NCBI GenBank assembly: GCA_026388865.1
Contig: JAPLIX010000339.1
Coordinates: 1 to 8,278, forward strand
Direction: 5' to 3'
Length of the DNA: 8,278 nt
DNA from: Pseudomonadota bacterium
Lineage (GTDB): Bacteria; Desulfobacterota; WTBG01; CAIYCZ01
The notes beneath the pieces are model-generated. The model had not been told where the DNA came from. It saw nothing but the letters and a program-made list of their open reading frames with translations, and made no database searches. Made by a program: the position numbers and the translations under genes. This document shows, piece after piece, positions 1-6,416 of the stretch (within the stretch, counting starts at the first letter, position 1; every line of letters starts with the position of its first letter).

Positions 1-1
1 G

Positions 2-121
2 GCTCCGGAGCACTGGCAGAAAGTCGCTTGGATAAAAGGGAAAAAAGATGAGTGCCGCAAATATGACGCCGTGGTTTATCAGGTCGGCGCCACACCATTA
101 CCGACGAATGGCAGGCCATGA
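2..121 (+). CDS. C-terminal fragment of an unidentified protein
   Basis: An open frame enters from the left edge and runs 39 codons to a TGA at 119-121. The visible tail begins APEHWQKVAWIKGKKDEC and ends in TNGRP. The stop overlaps the ATG of the radical SAM gene as ATGA, the usual arrangement for translationally coupled genes, which is the main reason to believe this frame is real. The other two forward frames stop within the first 51 bases. The family cannot be named from this tail. A short basic stretch followed by a hydrophobic 'YDAVVYQV' strand faintly resembles the C-terminal end of GT39-type membrane glycosyltransferases, such as the gene at 4330, but that is only a guess. The start lies outside the window. 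Confidence 0.6.
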   Translation, partial: APEHWQKVAWIKGKKDECRKYDAVVYQVGATPLPTNGRP

Positions 122-1536
122 AAATAGCGCTTCTTAATCCGCCTACGCCGGACAATAAAAAATTTATCCGCGAAGGACGCTGCACCCAGGAGCAGGGTGT
201 GTGGGCAACGCTCTGGCCGCCGGTGTCGCTGGCAACCATCGGCGCTGTTCTTGAACAGGACGGCCACGAGGTGCGGGTTCTTGACTGCGCTGCTGCAGGT
301 ATACCCTGGAGCGGGCTGGGTGCGGAAATTACCCGGTCTGCGCCGCGCCTCATCATCTGGAGCACCGGCACCCCGTCCATACATAATGATTTAAGCCTTG
401 CCGCTTTCATAAAGGAAATTGACCCGGCCATAACGACTGCCGTCTTCGGCACTCATGTTACGGCTTTGGACCGGCAGTGCCTGGAGCAGTTTCCGGCCCT
501 TGATATCATTGTTCGCAATGAGCCTGAGATGACGGCCCGGGAGCTTGCGCGTTCTCTGCAGGACGGCACACCCTGCGCCGGCATCCCGGGAGTGACTGCG
601 CGCAGCGCTGCAGGAGAGATTATTGCCAGCCCGCCGCGGCCCTTTATTGAAGACCTTGATACTTTGCCGTTTCCCGCATGGCACCTGCTTGATAACACCC
701 TATACCGGCTGCCGTTCCGGGAAGAGCCGTTTCTTATCGTGGCACCGCTGCGCGGATGCCCGTTTAACTGCAGCTTTTGCACCTGCCAGACCTACTATGG
801 GAAAAAATTGCGCAAACGCTCCATTCGGCGTGTGATACAAGAGATTGAATATGATATGAAGCAGTTCGGGGTGAGGAATTTTTTCATCTGGGCTGAAACC
901 TTTGTCGTTGATAAGCGCTATGTGGAGGAACTGTGCCGGGAAATCATCCATAGCGGCCTTAAAATTTCCTGGACGTGCAACAGCAGGGTGGATACGGTTG
1001 ATGCATCGCTCCTGCAACTGATGGCGCAGGCCGGCTGCTGGATGATAAGCTTTGGCATAGAATCGGCAGAGCAAAAGGTGCTGGACGGCGTGGATAAAGG
1101 TACGACCGTCGAGCAGGCCTGTGCTGCTGTGGCTGCCGCACGCGGGGCGGGCATTAAGACCGTTGGCCATTTTATTCTCGGACTTCCCGGCGAGACCAGA
1201 GAGTCGCTTGACCGCACCATCGCATATGCATCGGCTCTGGGTCTTGATCTGGCGCAATTTTACTGCGCCGTGCCGTTCCCGGGAAGCAGGCTCTATGAAA
1301 AGGCACTGCAGGAGAAATGGCTCAAAGACACTGACTTTTCACATTTCAACCAGGACAGCGCCATTATGGAACTGCCCACCATCTCCGTGGCTGATGTGAA
1401 CAGATACCGGGCACGGGCTTACCGGAGCTTTTATTTTAATATTAAGAACAGTTACCGGTTATTGAAGCTCATGGGCGTTAAAGACATAGGCAAGACCCTG
1501 CGCACAGCCCTTGATTTTCTCGGCTGGACGAAGTAA
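118..1536 (+). CDS. B12-binding domain radical SAM protein
   Basis: A 472-residue protein with the two-domain plan of class B (cobalamin-dependent) radical SAM enzymes, which commonly methylate unactivated carbon or phosphorus or remodel rings. Residues ~1-145 are a Rossmann-like B12-binding domain: an initial 'MKIALLNPP' strand, 'PPVSLATIGAVLEQDGHEV', and 'IIVRNEPE' where the family usually has GEGE or GEPE. The radical SAM barrel spans ~205-400. It has the [4Fe-4S] CX3CX2C motif at C214, C218 and C221 (RGCPFNCSFC), a SAM-contact strand 'FGIES' at 312-316 and 'GHFILGLPGET' at 350-360. The usual 'DDxF' segment reads WAETF at 258-262. No histidine ligand motif of the DxHxxG type is evident, which is normal for this class. 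The start is the ATG overlapping the upstream stop; only a weak GGCAGG lies before it, so coupled translation is likely. The exact substrate cannot be read from sequence. The nearby carbamoyltransferase and glycosyltransferase suggest sugar, lipid or natural-product tailoring. Confidence 0.9.
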   Translation: MKIALLNPPTPDNKKFIREGRCTQEQGVWATLWPPVSLATIGAVLEQDGHEVRVLDCAAAGIPWSGLGAEITRSAPRLIIWSTGTPSIHNDLSLAAFIKEIDPAITTAVFGTHVTALDRQCLEQFPALDIIVRNEPEMTARELARSLQDGTPCAGIPGVTARSAAGEIIASPPRPFIEDLDTLPFPAWHLLDNTLYRLPFREEPFLIVAPLRGCPFNCSFCTCQTYYGKKLRKRSIRRVIQEIEYDMKQFGVRNFFIWAETFVVDKRYVEELCREIIHSGLKISWTCNSRVDTVDASLLQLMAQAGCWMISFGIESAEQKVLDGVDKGTTVEQACAAVAAARGAGIKTVGHFILGLPGETRESLDRTIAYASALGLDLAQFYCAVPFPGSRLYEKALQEKWLKDTDFSHFNQDSAIMELPTISVADVNRYRARAYRSFYFNIKNSYRLLKLMGVKDIGKTLRTALDFLGWTK

Positions 1537-1540
1537 GAGA

Positions 1541-1571
1541 AATACGGAATGCGAATTGCGGAATACGGAAT
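1541..1571. repeat. GGAAT-type repeats, left flank of the four-helix-bundle gene
   Basis: AATACGGAAT occurs twice as a direct repeat (1541-1550 and 1562-1571), with GAATTGCGGAAT (1553-1564) between them. GAATTGCGGAAT differs by one inserted base from the reverse complement of ATTCCGCATTC at 1989-1999, on the other side of the small gene at 1625. The two flanks therefore form an imperfect inverted repeat enclosing that gene. A TATAAT hexamer at 1571-1576 could be a -10 box, but no -35 match lies at the right distance. Confidence 0.55.
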
Positions 1572-1624
1572 ATAATAAATGATAAATAAAGAAATGGAAT
1601 TGCAGGATAGTCTAATATATAGGT

Positions 1625-1981
1625 ATGAAACAGAATGATTTAAAAGAGCGCACCAGAAATTTTGCCTTGAAAGCAATTAATCTTGTGGAAGTACTGCCAA
1701 GAGGACGAATCTCCGATGTTCTGGGCAGGCAATTGCTTCGATCTGGTACATCTGTTGGTGCTAATTACCGGGCTGCATGTAGAGCAAAATCTTCTGCAGA
1801 CTTTATCTCGAAGATGGGTATCGTTGAAGAAGAAATTGACGAATCACTATATTGGATGGAATTACTTGTATCATCAGGCTTGGTTTGTCATGATAAAATT
1901 GCTGATCTTTTGAATGAAGCAAATCAATTAACGGCGATAACTGTTTCTTCAATTAAAACGGCCAAGCAAAATAAACGATAG
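1625..1981 (+). CDS. Four-helix bundle protein (S23/IVP family)
   Basis: A 118-residue protein matching the four-helix bundle family named after the 23S rRNA intervening-sequence protein, which also includes the Avd accessory protein of diversity-generating retroelements. Family marks seen: an N-terminal 'FALKAINLVEVLP' helix, 'LGRQLLRSGTSVGANYRAA' (the conserved arginine-serine then small-residue/asparagine turn), 'FISKMGIVEEEIDESLYWMELL', and a last helix rich in 'LLNEANQLTAI'. Length is normal. Its molecular role is unknown; some relatives are suspected to bind nucleic acid. The ATG at 1625 is the first start after an in-frame TAA at 1613 and has no good Shine-Dalgarno, only AGG one base before it. 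G+C is about 39% by hand count, well below the flanking enzymes. Related inverted repeats bracket the gene, so it is probably an acquired cassette rather than a partner of its neighbours. Confidence 0.88.
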   Translation: MKQNDLKERTRNFALKAINLVEVLPRGRISDVLGRQLLRSGTSVGANYRAACRAKSSADFISKMGIVEEEIDESLYWMELLVSSGLVCHDKIADLLNEANQLTAITVSSIKTAKQNKR

Positions 1982-1988
1982 TTTTTAA

Positions 1989-1999
1989 ATTCCGCATTC
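1989..1999. repeat. ATTCCGCATTC repeat, right flank of the four-helix-bundle gene
   Basis: ATTCCGCATTC begins seven bases after the small gene's stop codon. Its reverse complement, GAATGCGGAAT, corresponds to GAATTGCGGAAT at 1553-1564 upstream of the gene, with one base of difference. The following ~40 bases are low-complexity, with repeated AATCCCGA-type words, and run directly into the carbamoyltransferase ribosome binding site. Confidence 0.5.
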
Positions 2000-2040
2000 A
2001 GCAATCACAAATCAGCATTTGTAAATCCCGAATCCCGATC

Positions 2041-2045
2041 GGAGG
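2041..2045 (+). promoter_or_regulatory. Ribosome binding site of the carbamoyltransferase gene
   Basis: GGAGG stands six bases before the ATG at 2052. It is the strongest Shine-Dalgarno match of any plus-strand gene start here and fixes that start. The gene can therefore be translated independently, without coupling to the small gene before it. Confidence 0.8.
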
Positions 2046-2051
2046 ATAATT

Positions 2052-3746
2052 ATGTACATACTGGGCATCTGGGACGGTCATGATTCCGGCGCTGCACTGA
2101 TTCAAGATAACCTGATTCTGGTTGCCATAAACGAGGAGCGGCTGACCCGGAGAAAGCTTGAGATACGCTTTCCGGAACATGCCATACGTGCATGCCTGGA
2201 ATACGCGCACCTTGCACCGCGCGATATCAGGCACATAGCCGTTTCGACCGCTGATTTTTCTAAAACACTTGCCCGCATCTTTCCCCGGACCAAAGAGGAA
2301 TACTACCTCATCAGAAGACGCAAAAAAGCTCCGGGCTTTCTCAGCACCGTTAAGAAGCGGGCAAAATACCGGCTGACGGAATTCGGCCCGAACCCCGTTA
2401 TGAAACGTTTAAGTGAGATGGTCCTGAAAAAGACGCTCGATAGCGCGGGGTTTTCAGATTACCGCCTCTACCTTATTGACCACCATCTCTGCCACGCTGC
2501 AGCAGCAGCCTTCTGCAGTGGCTTTGACCGGGCGCTGGTGCTTACGGTTGACGGCATCGGCGATGCGCTTTCAGGAACCGTGAGTACTCTGGACGGGGGC
2601 AAACTTGAACGCAAGGCTGAACTTTCAGGGAAACATTCCCTGGGCATCTTTTTTGAGCACGTGACCAATCTCCTTAATATGCGGGAGCTTGAGGATGAGG
2701 GCAAGGTCATGGCGCTGGCCAATTATGCCTATCCGATACCTGACCAGGAAAACCCGCTCCTGGAACTCGTGCATATTGAGGGGCTGCAGGTGCGCTGCAA
2801 ATACGAAAGCCTCGCGATGTATGACGCGCTTAAAATAATATTATGGAAATATCCTTCAGAGCAGTTTTCCTACATGGCCCAGCGCGTTCTTGAAAAGAGA
2901 GTTACCGAGCTGGTGCGCAACGCGGTGATCAGCACCGGCCTGAAGAAAGTCGCGCTGTCCGGCGGGGTATTTTCAAATATAAAAGTAAACATGCTGATCA
3001 GGACCATGCCGGAGGTTGAGGACTGTTTTGTGTTTCCCCATATGGGAGACGGCGGGCTTGCTCTGGGGGCGGCACTGGCGGCAAACTATGAGTTCAGCGG
3101 GACAACGTCATACCGTCTGGACGATGTATTTCTGGGTCCGGAATATTCTGCTGCCGAGATGAAGACGGCTCTTGACGCAAGCGGCCTTCAGTACCGACAC
3201 TGTGAAAACATTGCACAGGAGACGGCGTTACTCATCAGCAAGGGCTCGATTGTGTTCTGGTTCCAGGGACGGATGGAGTATGGCCCGCGGTCACTGGGCA
3301 ACCGCAGCATCCTGGCGCTGCCTAATTCAAAACGCATCCGCGATCTGTTGAACCTGAGGCTGAAAATGCGCGTCTGGTATCAACCGTTCTGCCCCTCAAT
3401 GCTTGAAGAAGATGCGCTTACCTATCTTGACCAGTATAACGGTGTGCCGAACCGCTTCATGACCATGGGTTACATGGTGAAAGATGATAAACAGGAGGAG
3501 GTTGAGGGCGTTATCAGCGTGGATGGGAGCTGCCGGCCGCAGATTATCCCCGGCACGGGATCGCTCTATGGGAAGCTGCTGCAGGAGCTGAAAAACCTGA
3601 CCGGCACCGGAGTTCTTCTCAATACCAGCTTCAACGTTCACGGCGAGCCCCTGGTCTGCTCTCCGCAGGATGCCCTCAACACCCTGAAGAAAACGGGCAA
3701 TGAGTACCTGGTAATGGGGAATTATCTGGTAACGTTTAAAAAGTAA
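2052..3746 (+). CDS. Carbamoyltransferase (NodU/CmcH/TobZ family)
   Basis: A 564-residue enzyme of the usual family length (NodU is about 560). Members transfer a carbamoyl group from carbamoyl phosphate, through carbamoyl-adenylate, to a hydroxyl on a sugar, lipo-oligosaccharide or antibiotic. The N-terminal Kae1-like domain starts 'GIWDGHDSGAALI' and 'NEERLTRRK'. It carries a metal site: H144 and H148 in DHHLCHA, then D167 in TVDGIGD. This 4- and 19-residue spacing equals that described for TobZ (H114, H118, D137). D333 in HMGDGG would be the fourth ligand. Also seen are 'EDEGKVMALA', 'VALSGGVFSNIKVN' and, in the YrdC-like C-terminal domain, 'GRMEYGPRSLGNRSILA' and 'LLNTSFNVHGEPLVCSP'. All key residues look intact, so the enzyme is probably active in the cytoplasm. 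The acceptor is unknown. The neighbours point to a surface glycan, glycolipid or tailored metabolite. Confidence 0.95.
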   Translation: MYILGIWDGHDSGAALIQDNLILVAINEERLTRRKLEIRFPEHAIRACLEYAHLAPRDIRHIAVSTADFSKTLARIFPRTKEEYYLIRRRKKAPGFLSTVKKRAKYRLTEFGPNPVMKRLSEMVLKKTLDSAGFSDYRLYLIDHHLCHAAAAAFCSGFDRALVLTVDGIGDALSGTVSTLDGGKLERKAELSGKHSLGIFFEHVTNLLNMRELEDEGKVMALANYAYPIPDQENPLLELVHIEGLQVRCKYESLAMYDALKIILWKYPSEQFSYMAQRVLEKRVTELVRNAVISTGLKKVALSGGVFSNIKVNMLIRTMPEVEDCFVFPHMGDGGLALGAALAANYEFSGTTSYRLDDVFLGPEYSAAEMKTALDASGLQYRHCENIAQETALLISKGSIVFWFQGRMEYGPRSLGNRSILALPNSKRIRDLLNLRLKMRVWYQPFCPSMLEEDALTYLDQYNGVPNRFMTMGYMVKDDKQEEVEGVISVDGSCRPQIIPGTGSLYGKLLQELKNLTGTGVLLNTSFNVHGEPLVCSPQDALNTLKKTGNEYLVMGNYLVTFKK

Positions 3747-3753
3747 AACATGA

Positions 3754-3804
3754 AACCACAGTCCCGAAAGCTTTCGGGGTCACAGAGAACACCTCTGTGT
3801 TCTC
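3754..3804. repeat. CCACAGAG-family repeat, copy 1, split by a palindrome
   Basis: AACCACAG (3754-3761) and TCACAGAGAA (3780-3789) match the two halves of the terminal repeat at 4035 and 4288. Here they are separated by an 18-base segment (3762-3779) built around the perfect palindrome CCCGAAAGCTTTCGGG (3763-3778). In the other copies only AGT or AGG occupies that place. The right part forms its own hairpin: GAGAACAC (3785-3792) pairs with GTGTTCTC (3797-3804) around a CTCT loop. No T-run follows, so this is not a classical terminator, although it begins only eight bases after the carbamoyltransferase stop codon. Confidence 0.7.
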
Positions 3805-3821
3805 CAGCGGAATTTCCGCTG
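3805..3821. repeat. 17-base near-perfect palindrome
   Basis: CAGCGGAA and TTCCGCTG are exact reverse complements around a single T. The unit directly abuts the hairpin of the preceding repeat copy, so three consecutive hairpins lie within 3763-3821. In the related copy at 4035-4070 nothing equivalent follows the CTCTGTGGTCTC end. Confidence 0.65.
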
Positions 3822-3864
3822 AAGCATATAACGGCACTCTGGTCAGCTTGGAAACCTGAACTGC

Positions 3865-3992
3865 AATGTCAAATGACAAAATCCAAATGACCAATAAATG
3901 TCAAATGTCGAAACCGCACTGCAAACAAAAAAATGGTTTTGAAATTTTGATTTTGAAATTCATTTGTAATTTGAGCTTTTAATTTTGTCATT
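3865..3992. mobile_element. Small inverted-repeat element with AATGACAAAAT ends (MITE-like)
   Basis: AATGACAAAAT (3872-3882) and ATTTTGTCATT (3982-3992) are perfect 11-base inverted repeats. The interior is A+T-rich and itself quasi-palindromic, with CAAATG/CATTTG and GAAATT words recurring. No coding frame fits inside. The layout resembles non-autonomous palindromic repeats of the AATGACAAA/TTTGTCATT type seen between genes in many environmental bacterial genomes. The outer left limit (3865 or 3872) is uncertain and no target duplication is visible. Confidence 0.55.
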
Positions 3993-4034
3993 CAGGTACT
4001 GTCAATAGTTCTATGAAAAGAGGAGGAGATATGG

Positions 4035-4309
4035 AACCACAGAGTTCACGGAGAAATTCTCTGTGGTCTCAATGCTATAAAATCTGGAAGGCAATAATTT
4101 AAGAATTTACCGTTTTTTATCTTGGGGAGTTCCTGAATTTAAAATGTTTTATTCTTTTTGTTTCCCGGTAGCCTTTCAGTTACCTGGTAATGGAGCAGTG
4201 GGGGGGAGTGAGAATACAGAAGATAACAATAGAGAGGACACAGAGGGGAGGTAATAAAAATTCTATCAACGATATGAAATATAATATTTTCTCTGTGACC
4301 TCTGTGGTT
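4035..4309. mobile_element. ~275-bp MITE-like element with 22-bp CCACAGAG terminal inverted repeats
   Basis: The left end (4035-4056, starting AACCACAGAG) and the reverse complement of the right end (4288-4309) agree at 20 of 22 bases. The left end can also fold locally: ACCACAGAG (4036-4044) pairs exactly with CTCTGTGGT (4059-4067). A further partial copy, AGAGGACACAGAG (4233-4245), matches the reverse complement of 4291-4303 at 12 of 13 bases. No transposase or other credible coding frame is inside, so any mobility would be in trans. No target-site duplication is evident. The right end stops ten bases before the ribosome binding site of the glycosyltransferase gene. Confidence 0.6.
4280..4285 (+). 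promoter_or_regulatory. Possible -10 box upstream of the glycosyltransferase gene
   Basis: A perfect TATAAT lies 44 bases before the ATG at 4330, inside the right end of the repeat element. No recognisable -35 hexamer stands 16-19 bases upstream and there is no extended TG, so in this A+T-rich stretch the match could be chance. Confidence 0.25.
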
Positions 4310-4318
4310 AATTTTTTT

Positions 4319-4324
4319 AAGGAG
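4319..4324 (+). promoter_or_regulatory. Ribosome binding site deciding the glycosyltransferase start
   Basis: AAGGAG ends at 4324. Three in-frame start codons follow or overlap it: GTG 4324, ATG 4327 and ATG 4330. The GTG overlaps the site itself and ATG 4327 would leave only two bases. ATG 4330 leaves five and is the best start. Confidence 0.75.
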
Positions 4325-4329
4325 TGATG

Positions 4330-6093
4330 ATGAAAAAAGCCTATCTGCCTTTTATCCTGAGCGGTATTTTATTTGCCGGCGGCGCAGCAGTTCTCGCCTG
4401 GTGGCTGAGGTCCTATCCATCATGGACGCTGCAGGAGCAGCTGCAGATTTTTTTTCTTCTGTTTCTGGAGATCACCTTTTTTCTCATGGTAATTGCCATC
4501 GGTCTTAATATGCGGTGTTTCCGGGCGCTGTGGCAGGAGATTCCCCGGAAGGTGCGGATGCTTGCCGCCGCCATTATTATCGCGGGCCTGGTGCTGGTGG
4601 TATTTGTTGCCCCGCGCATTCACCGTATTTACTACGACGAAGATATATACGAAAACATCGGGCAGAATATCGGCTGCCAGAAAACCTCCAATGTGTATTA
4701 TGGCGGCGGACTGATGGAGGGGATGGGAACGGTGTGGAAAAATTATATTGGCCGGGCCGGCATGTGCAACGAGGGAAAAAATGAATACGGCGAGTACAGC
4801 TGCCTGCGCCTTGAATATAACAAAGAGCCGAACGGCTGGCCGTATATCCTGAGCGTGGTGTACCGCCTGTTCGGCGTCTCGGAGCTGGCCGCGTTTTTTA
4901 CCAACAACCTGCTATTTATGCTCTCAACGGCTGCAATTTTTTTGATTGGGTATTTTCTTTTTACGTCTTTTAAACCGGGGCTGTACGGGGCTTTGATGTT
5001 TGCCATGACACCGGAAGCGCTGCGCTGGTCAAACACGGTAGCAGTTGAGCCCAGCGCCGCGTTCGCCGCAGCCGCGGCCCTGTGCAGCATGCTCTTCTTT
5101 CTCAAGAACCGGGAAACCCGGTCGCTGTTCCTTGCTGCCGTGGTGTGTGCTTTCGCGGTACAGTTCAGGCCCGAGTCGCTTATGATGGTGGCGGTCGCGG
5201 GGCTCGCGCTGTTGCTGCTGGGGACCGGGGAGCTGAAGCGGGGACGGTTCTGCCTGTGTATGGCGATCTTCTTTGTCCTTATCATCCCGCACTTTGTCCA
5301 TCTCTACGCGGTAAAGGACGTGGGCTGGGGTGCCACGGGGCCCAAATTTTCTACGCAGTATTTTCAGGGTAACTTCAGGAGCAACTTCCTGCATTATGTC
5401 AGGAACCAGCAGTTCCCGCTGATTTTCACCATCCTGTTTGTCCTGGGTGTTATTCTCAAGGGAGGCACTGAGAAGGCATATCCGTGGAAGCAAAAGCTGA
5501 TACCCGCAATCTGGTTCATCCTGTTCTGGGGAATTTTCATATTTTTCTATGCCGGCAGCTATACCTACGGGGCTGACGTGCGATTTGCGCTGCTGTCCTA
5601 CATACCCATTGCGCTGATTGCCGGTTATGGTGCCGCGGCTCTTGAAACCCTGGCTGAGGGAAAGCTAAAAATTATATCTCCCGCCTATATCCTCTCGTGT
5701 GCCATCGTCGTCTCATTTGTTTCGTTTGTGCCCTATGTGCGCACGGTGGGGCAGGAGGCGTGGGCGGCGCGGGCTGACCACGAATATGCAAAGGAAATGG
5801 CCAAAGCGATTCCCGATGATGCTGTGGTGCTTACCCACAACCCCAACATGTTTCTGGTCTGGGGCAAGAATGCTGCCCAGGCATCCCTTGCCACCGAGCA
5901 GACCAGTTATTTTAATAACTTTTCCAGCCGCTACAAGGGCGGCATCTATTTTCACTACAACTTCTGGTGCAATGTGTCTGACCCCCTGCAGCAGTCATTC
6001 TGTAAAAATATCCTCGACCGGTTCAAGTGCACGCCGGTCCTGACCTTCAAGGAAAAAGATTACACGTATATTCTTTACAAGATGGAGAAATGA
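4330..6093 (+). CDS. GT39/ArnT-like membrane glycosyltransferase
   Basis: A 587-residue polytopic protein with the architecture of GT-C fold glycosyltransferases of the PMT/ArnT (GT39) group, which use a polyprenyl-phosphate sugar and transfer it to lipid, glycan or protein on the outer face of the cytoplasmic membrane. About 12-13 hydrophobic segments can be picked out, the first near residues 7-25, 40-59 and 78-95 and the last near 450-470. The first external loop carries the acidic signature of the family, D103-E104-D105 in 'RIYYDEDIYENIGQNIG'; the first acidic residue there is the likely catalytic or metal site. Then comes 'EPNGWPYILSVVYRLFG' (166-182), the conserved P-x-G-W-P-type motif. 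The long loop between (111-165) has C116, C146 and C158, so a disulfide is possible. A ~115-residue soluble C-terminal domain includes 'DDAVVLTHNP' and ends ILYKMEK. Donor and acceptor cannot be deduced. The repeat-filled leader and 583-base separation suggest transcription independent of the carbamoyltransferase. Confidence 0.82.
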   Translation: MKKAYLPFILSGILFAGGAAVLAWWLRSYPSWTLQEQLQIFFLLFLEITFFLMVIAIGLNMRCFRALWQEIPRKVRMLAAAIIIAGLVLVVFVAPRIHRIYYDEDIYENIGQNIGCQKTSNVYYGGGLMEGMGTVWKNYIGRAGMCNEGKNEYGEYSCLRLEYNKEPNGWPYILSVVYRLFGVSELAAFFTNNLLFMLSTAAIFLIGYFLFTSFKPGLYGALMFAMTPEALRWSNTVAVEPSAAFAAAAALCSMLFFLKNRETRSLFLAAVVCAFAVQFRPESLMMVAVAGLALLLLGTGELKRGRFCLCMAIFFVLIIPHFVHLYAVKDVGWGATGPKFSTQYFQGNFRSNFLHYVRNQQFPLIFTILFVLGVILKGGTEKAYPWKQKLIPAIWFILFWGIFIFFYAGSYTYGADVRFALLSYIPIALIAGYGAAALETLAEGKLKIISPAYILSCAIVVSFVSFVPYVRTVGQEAWAARADHEYAKEMAKAIPDDAVVLTHNPNMFLVWGKNAAQASLATEQTSYFNNFSSRYKGGIYFHYNFWCNVSDPLQQSFCKNILDRFKCTPVLTFKEKDYTYILYKMEK

Positions 6094-6201
6094 TATGCTC
6101 ATCAGGTAACCCCAGATACCATTGCAGAAATGGGGATTTATTTTCTTGTAGAACGGGGGAAAATCAGCGCCATATATGTTTAGTAATTAGTAAGACTTTT
6201 T

Positions 6202-6239
6202 AAAAAGGCGGAGTTATTTATATTGGCTCCGCCTTTTTT
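6202..6239 (+). terminator. Rho-independent terminator, probably bidirectional
   Basis: AAAAAGGCGGAG (6202-6213) pairs perfectly with CTCCGCCTTTTT (6227-6238) around a 13-base loop, followed on the plus strand by a T-run (6234-6239). Read on the minus strand, the same stem also ends in a run of five T. It lies about 110 bases beyond the glycosyltransferase stop and about 180 bases beyond the stop of the convergent kinase, so it can serve both. Confidence 0.88.
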
Positions 6240-6416
6240 GCATCTATATATTGTGGTGTCATCTTAATGGTCAAAATGCGCGCCTACTGCTATCAAGCGC
6301 ATTGGCCAATTCTGCTAAAGCTATTCACCACTTCATTAAGAAGTTATCTTTAATATGTCAGATCGAGTTCAAATTACTGCTATACTGCGGTCATTTTCAG
6401 TCTAAGGTATTACAGC
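6240..6416. other. Non-coding spacer between convergent genes
   Basis: Together with 6094-6201, this makes a 323-base gap between two converging genes. I see no credible gene here: the short open frame from a TTG at 6251 lacks a ribosome binding site and runs into the kinase 3' end. Minor structure: AATGCGC (6275-6281) and GCGCATT (6297-6303) form a 7-base inverted repeat, and TACTGCTAT occurs twice (6285-6293 and 6375-6383). No function can be assigned. Confidence 0.5.

Noticed and set aside
700..1257. Long minus-strand open frame (185 codons) opposite the radical SAM gene
   Set aside because: It is antisense to a gene with clear catalytic motifs, has no recognisable domain, and is expected by chance in G+C-rich coding DNA.
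1625..1981. Possible diversity-generating retroelement, because Avd belongs to this four-helix family
   Set aside because: There is no reverse transcriptase and no template/variable repeat pair in the window, and the protein looks like the general S23/IVP type.
3763..3821. Rho-independent terminator for the carbamoyltransferase gene
   Set aside because: The hairpins are strong but no T-run follows any of them, so intrinsic termination is not supported; they are better described as repeats.
4200..4206. Run of seven G as a phase-variation tract
   Set aside because: It lies in non-coding DNA inside the repeat element and is short; it has no frame to switch.
3747..4323. CRISPR array, because several repeats occur in a short space
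   Set aside because: The repeats differ in orientation, length and spacing, and there are no uniform spacers or cas genes.
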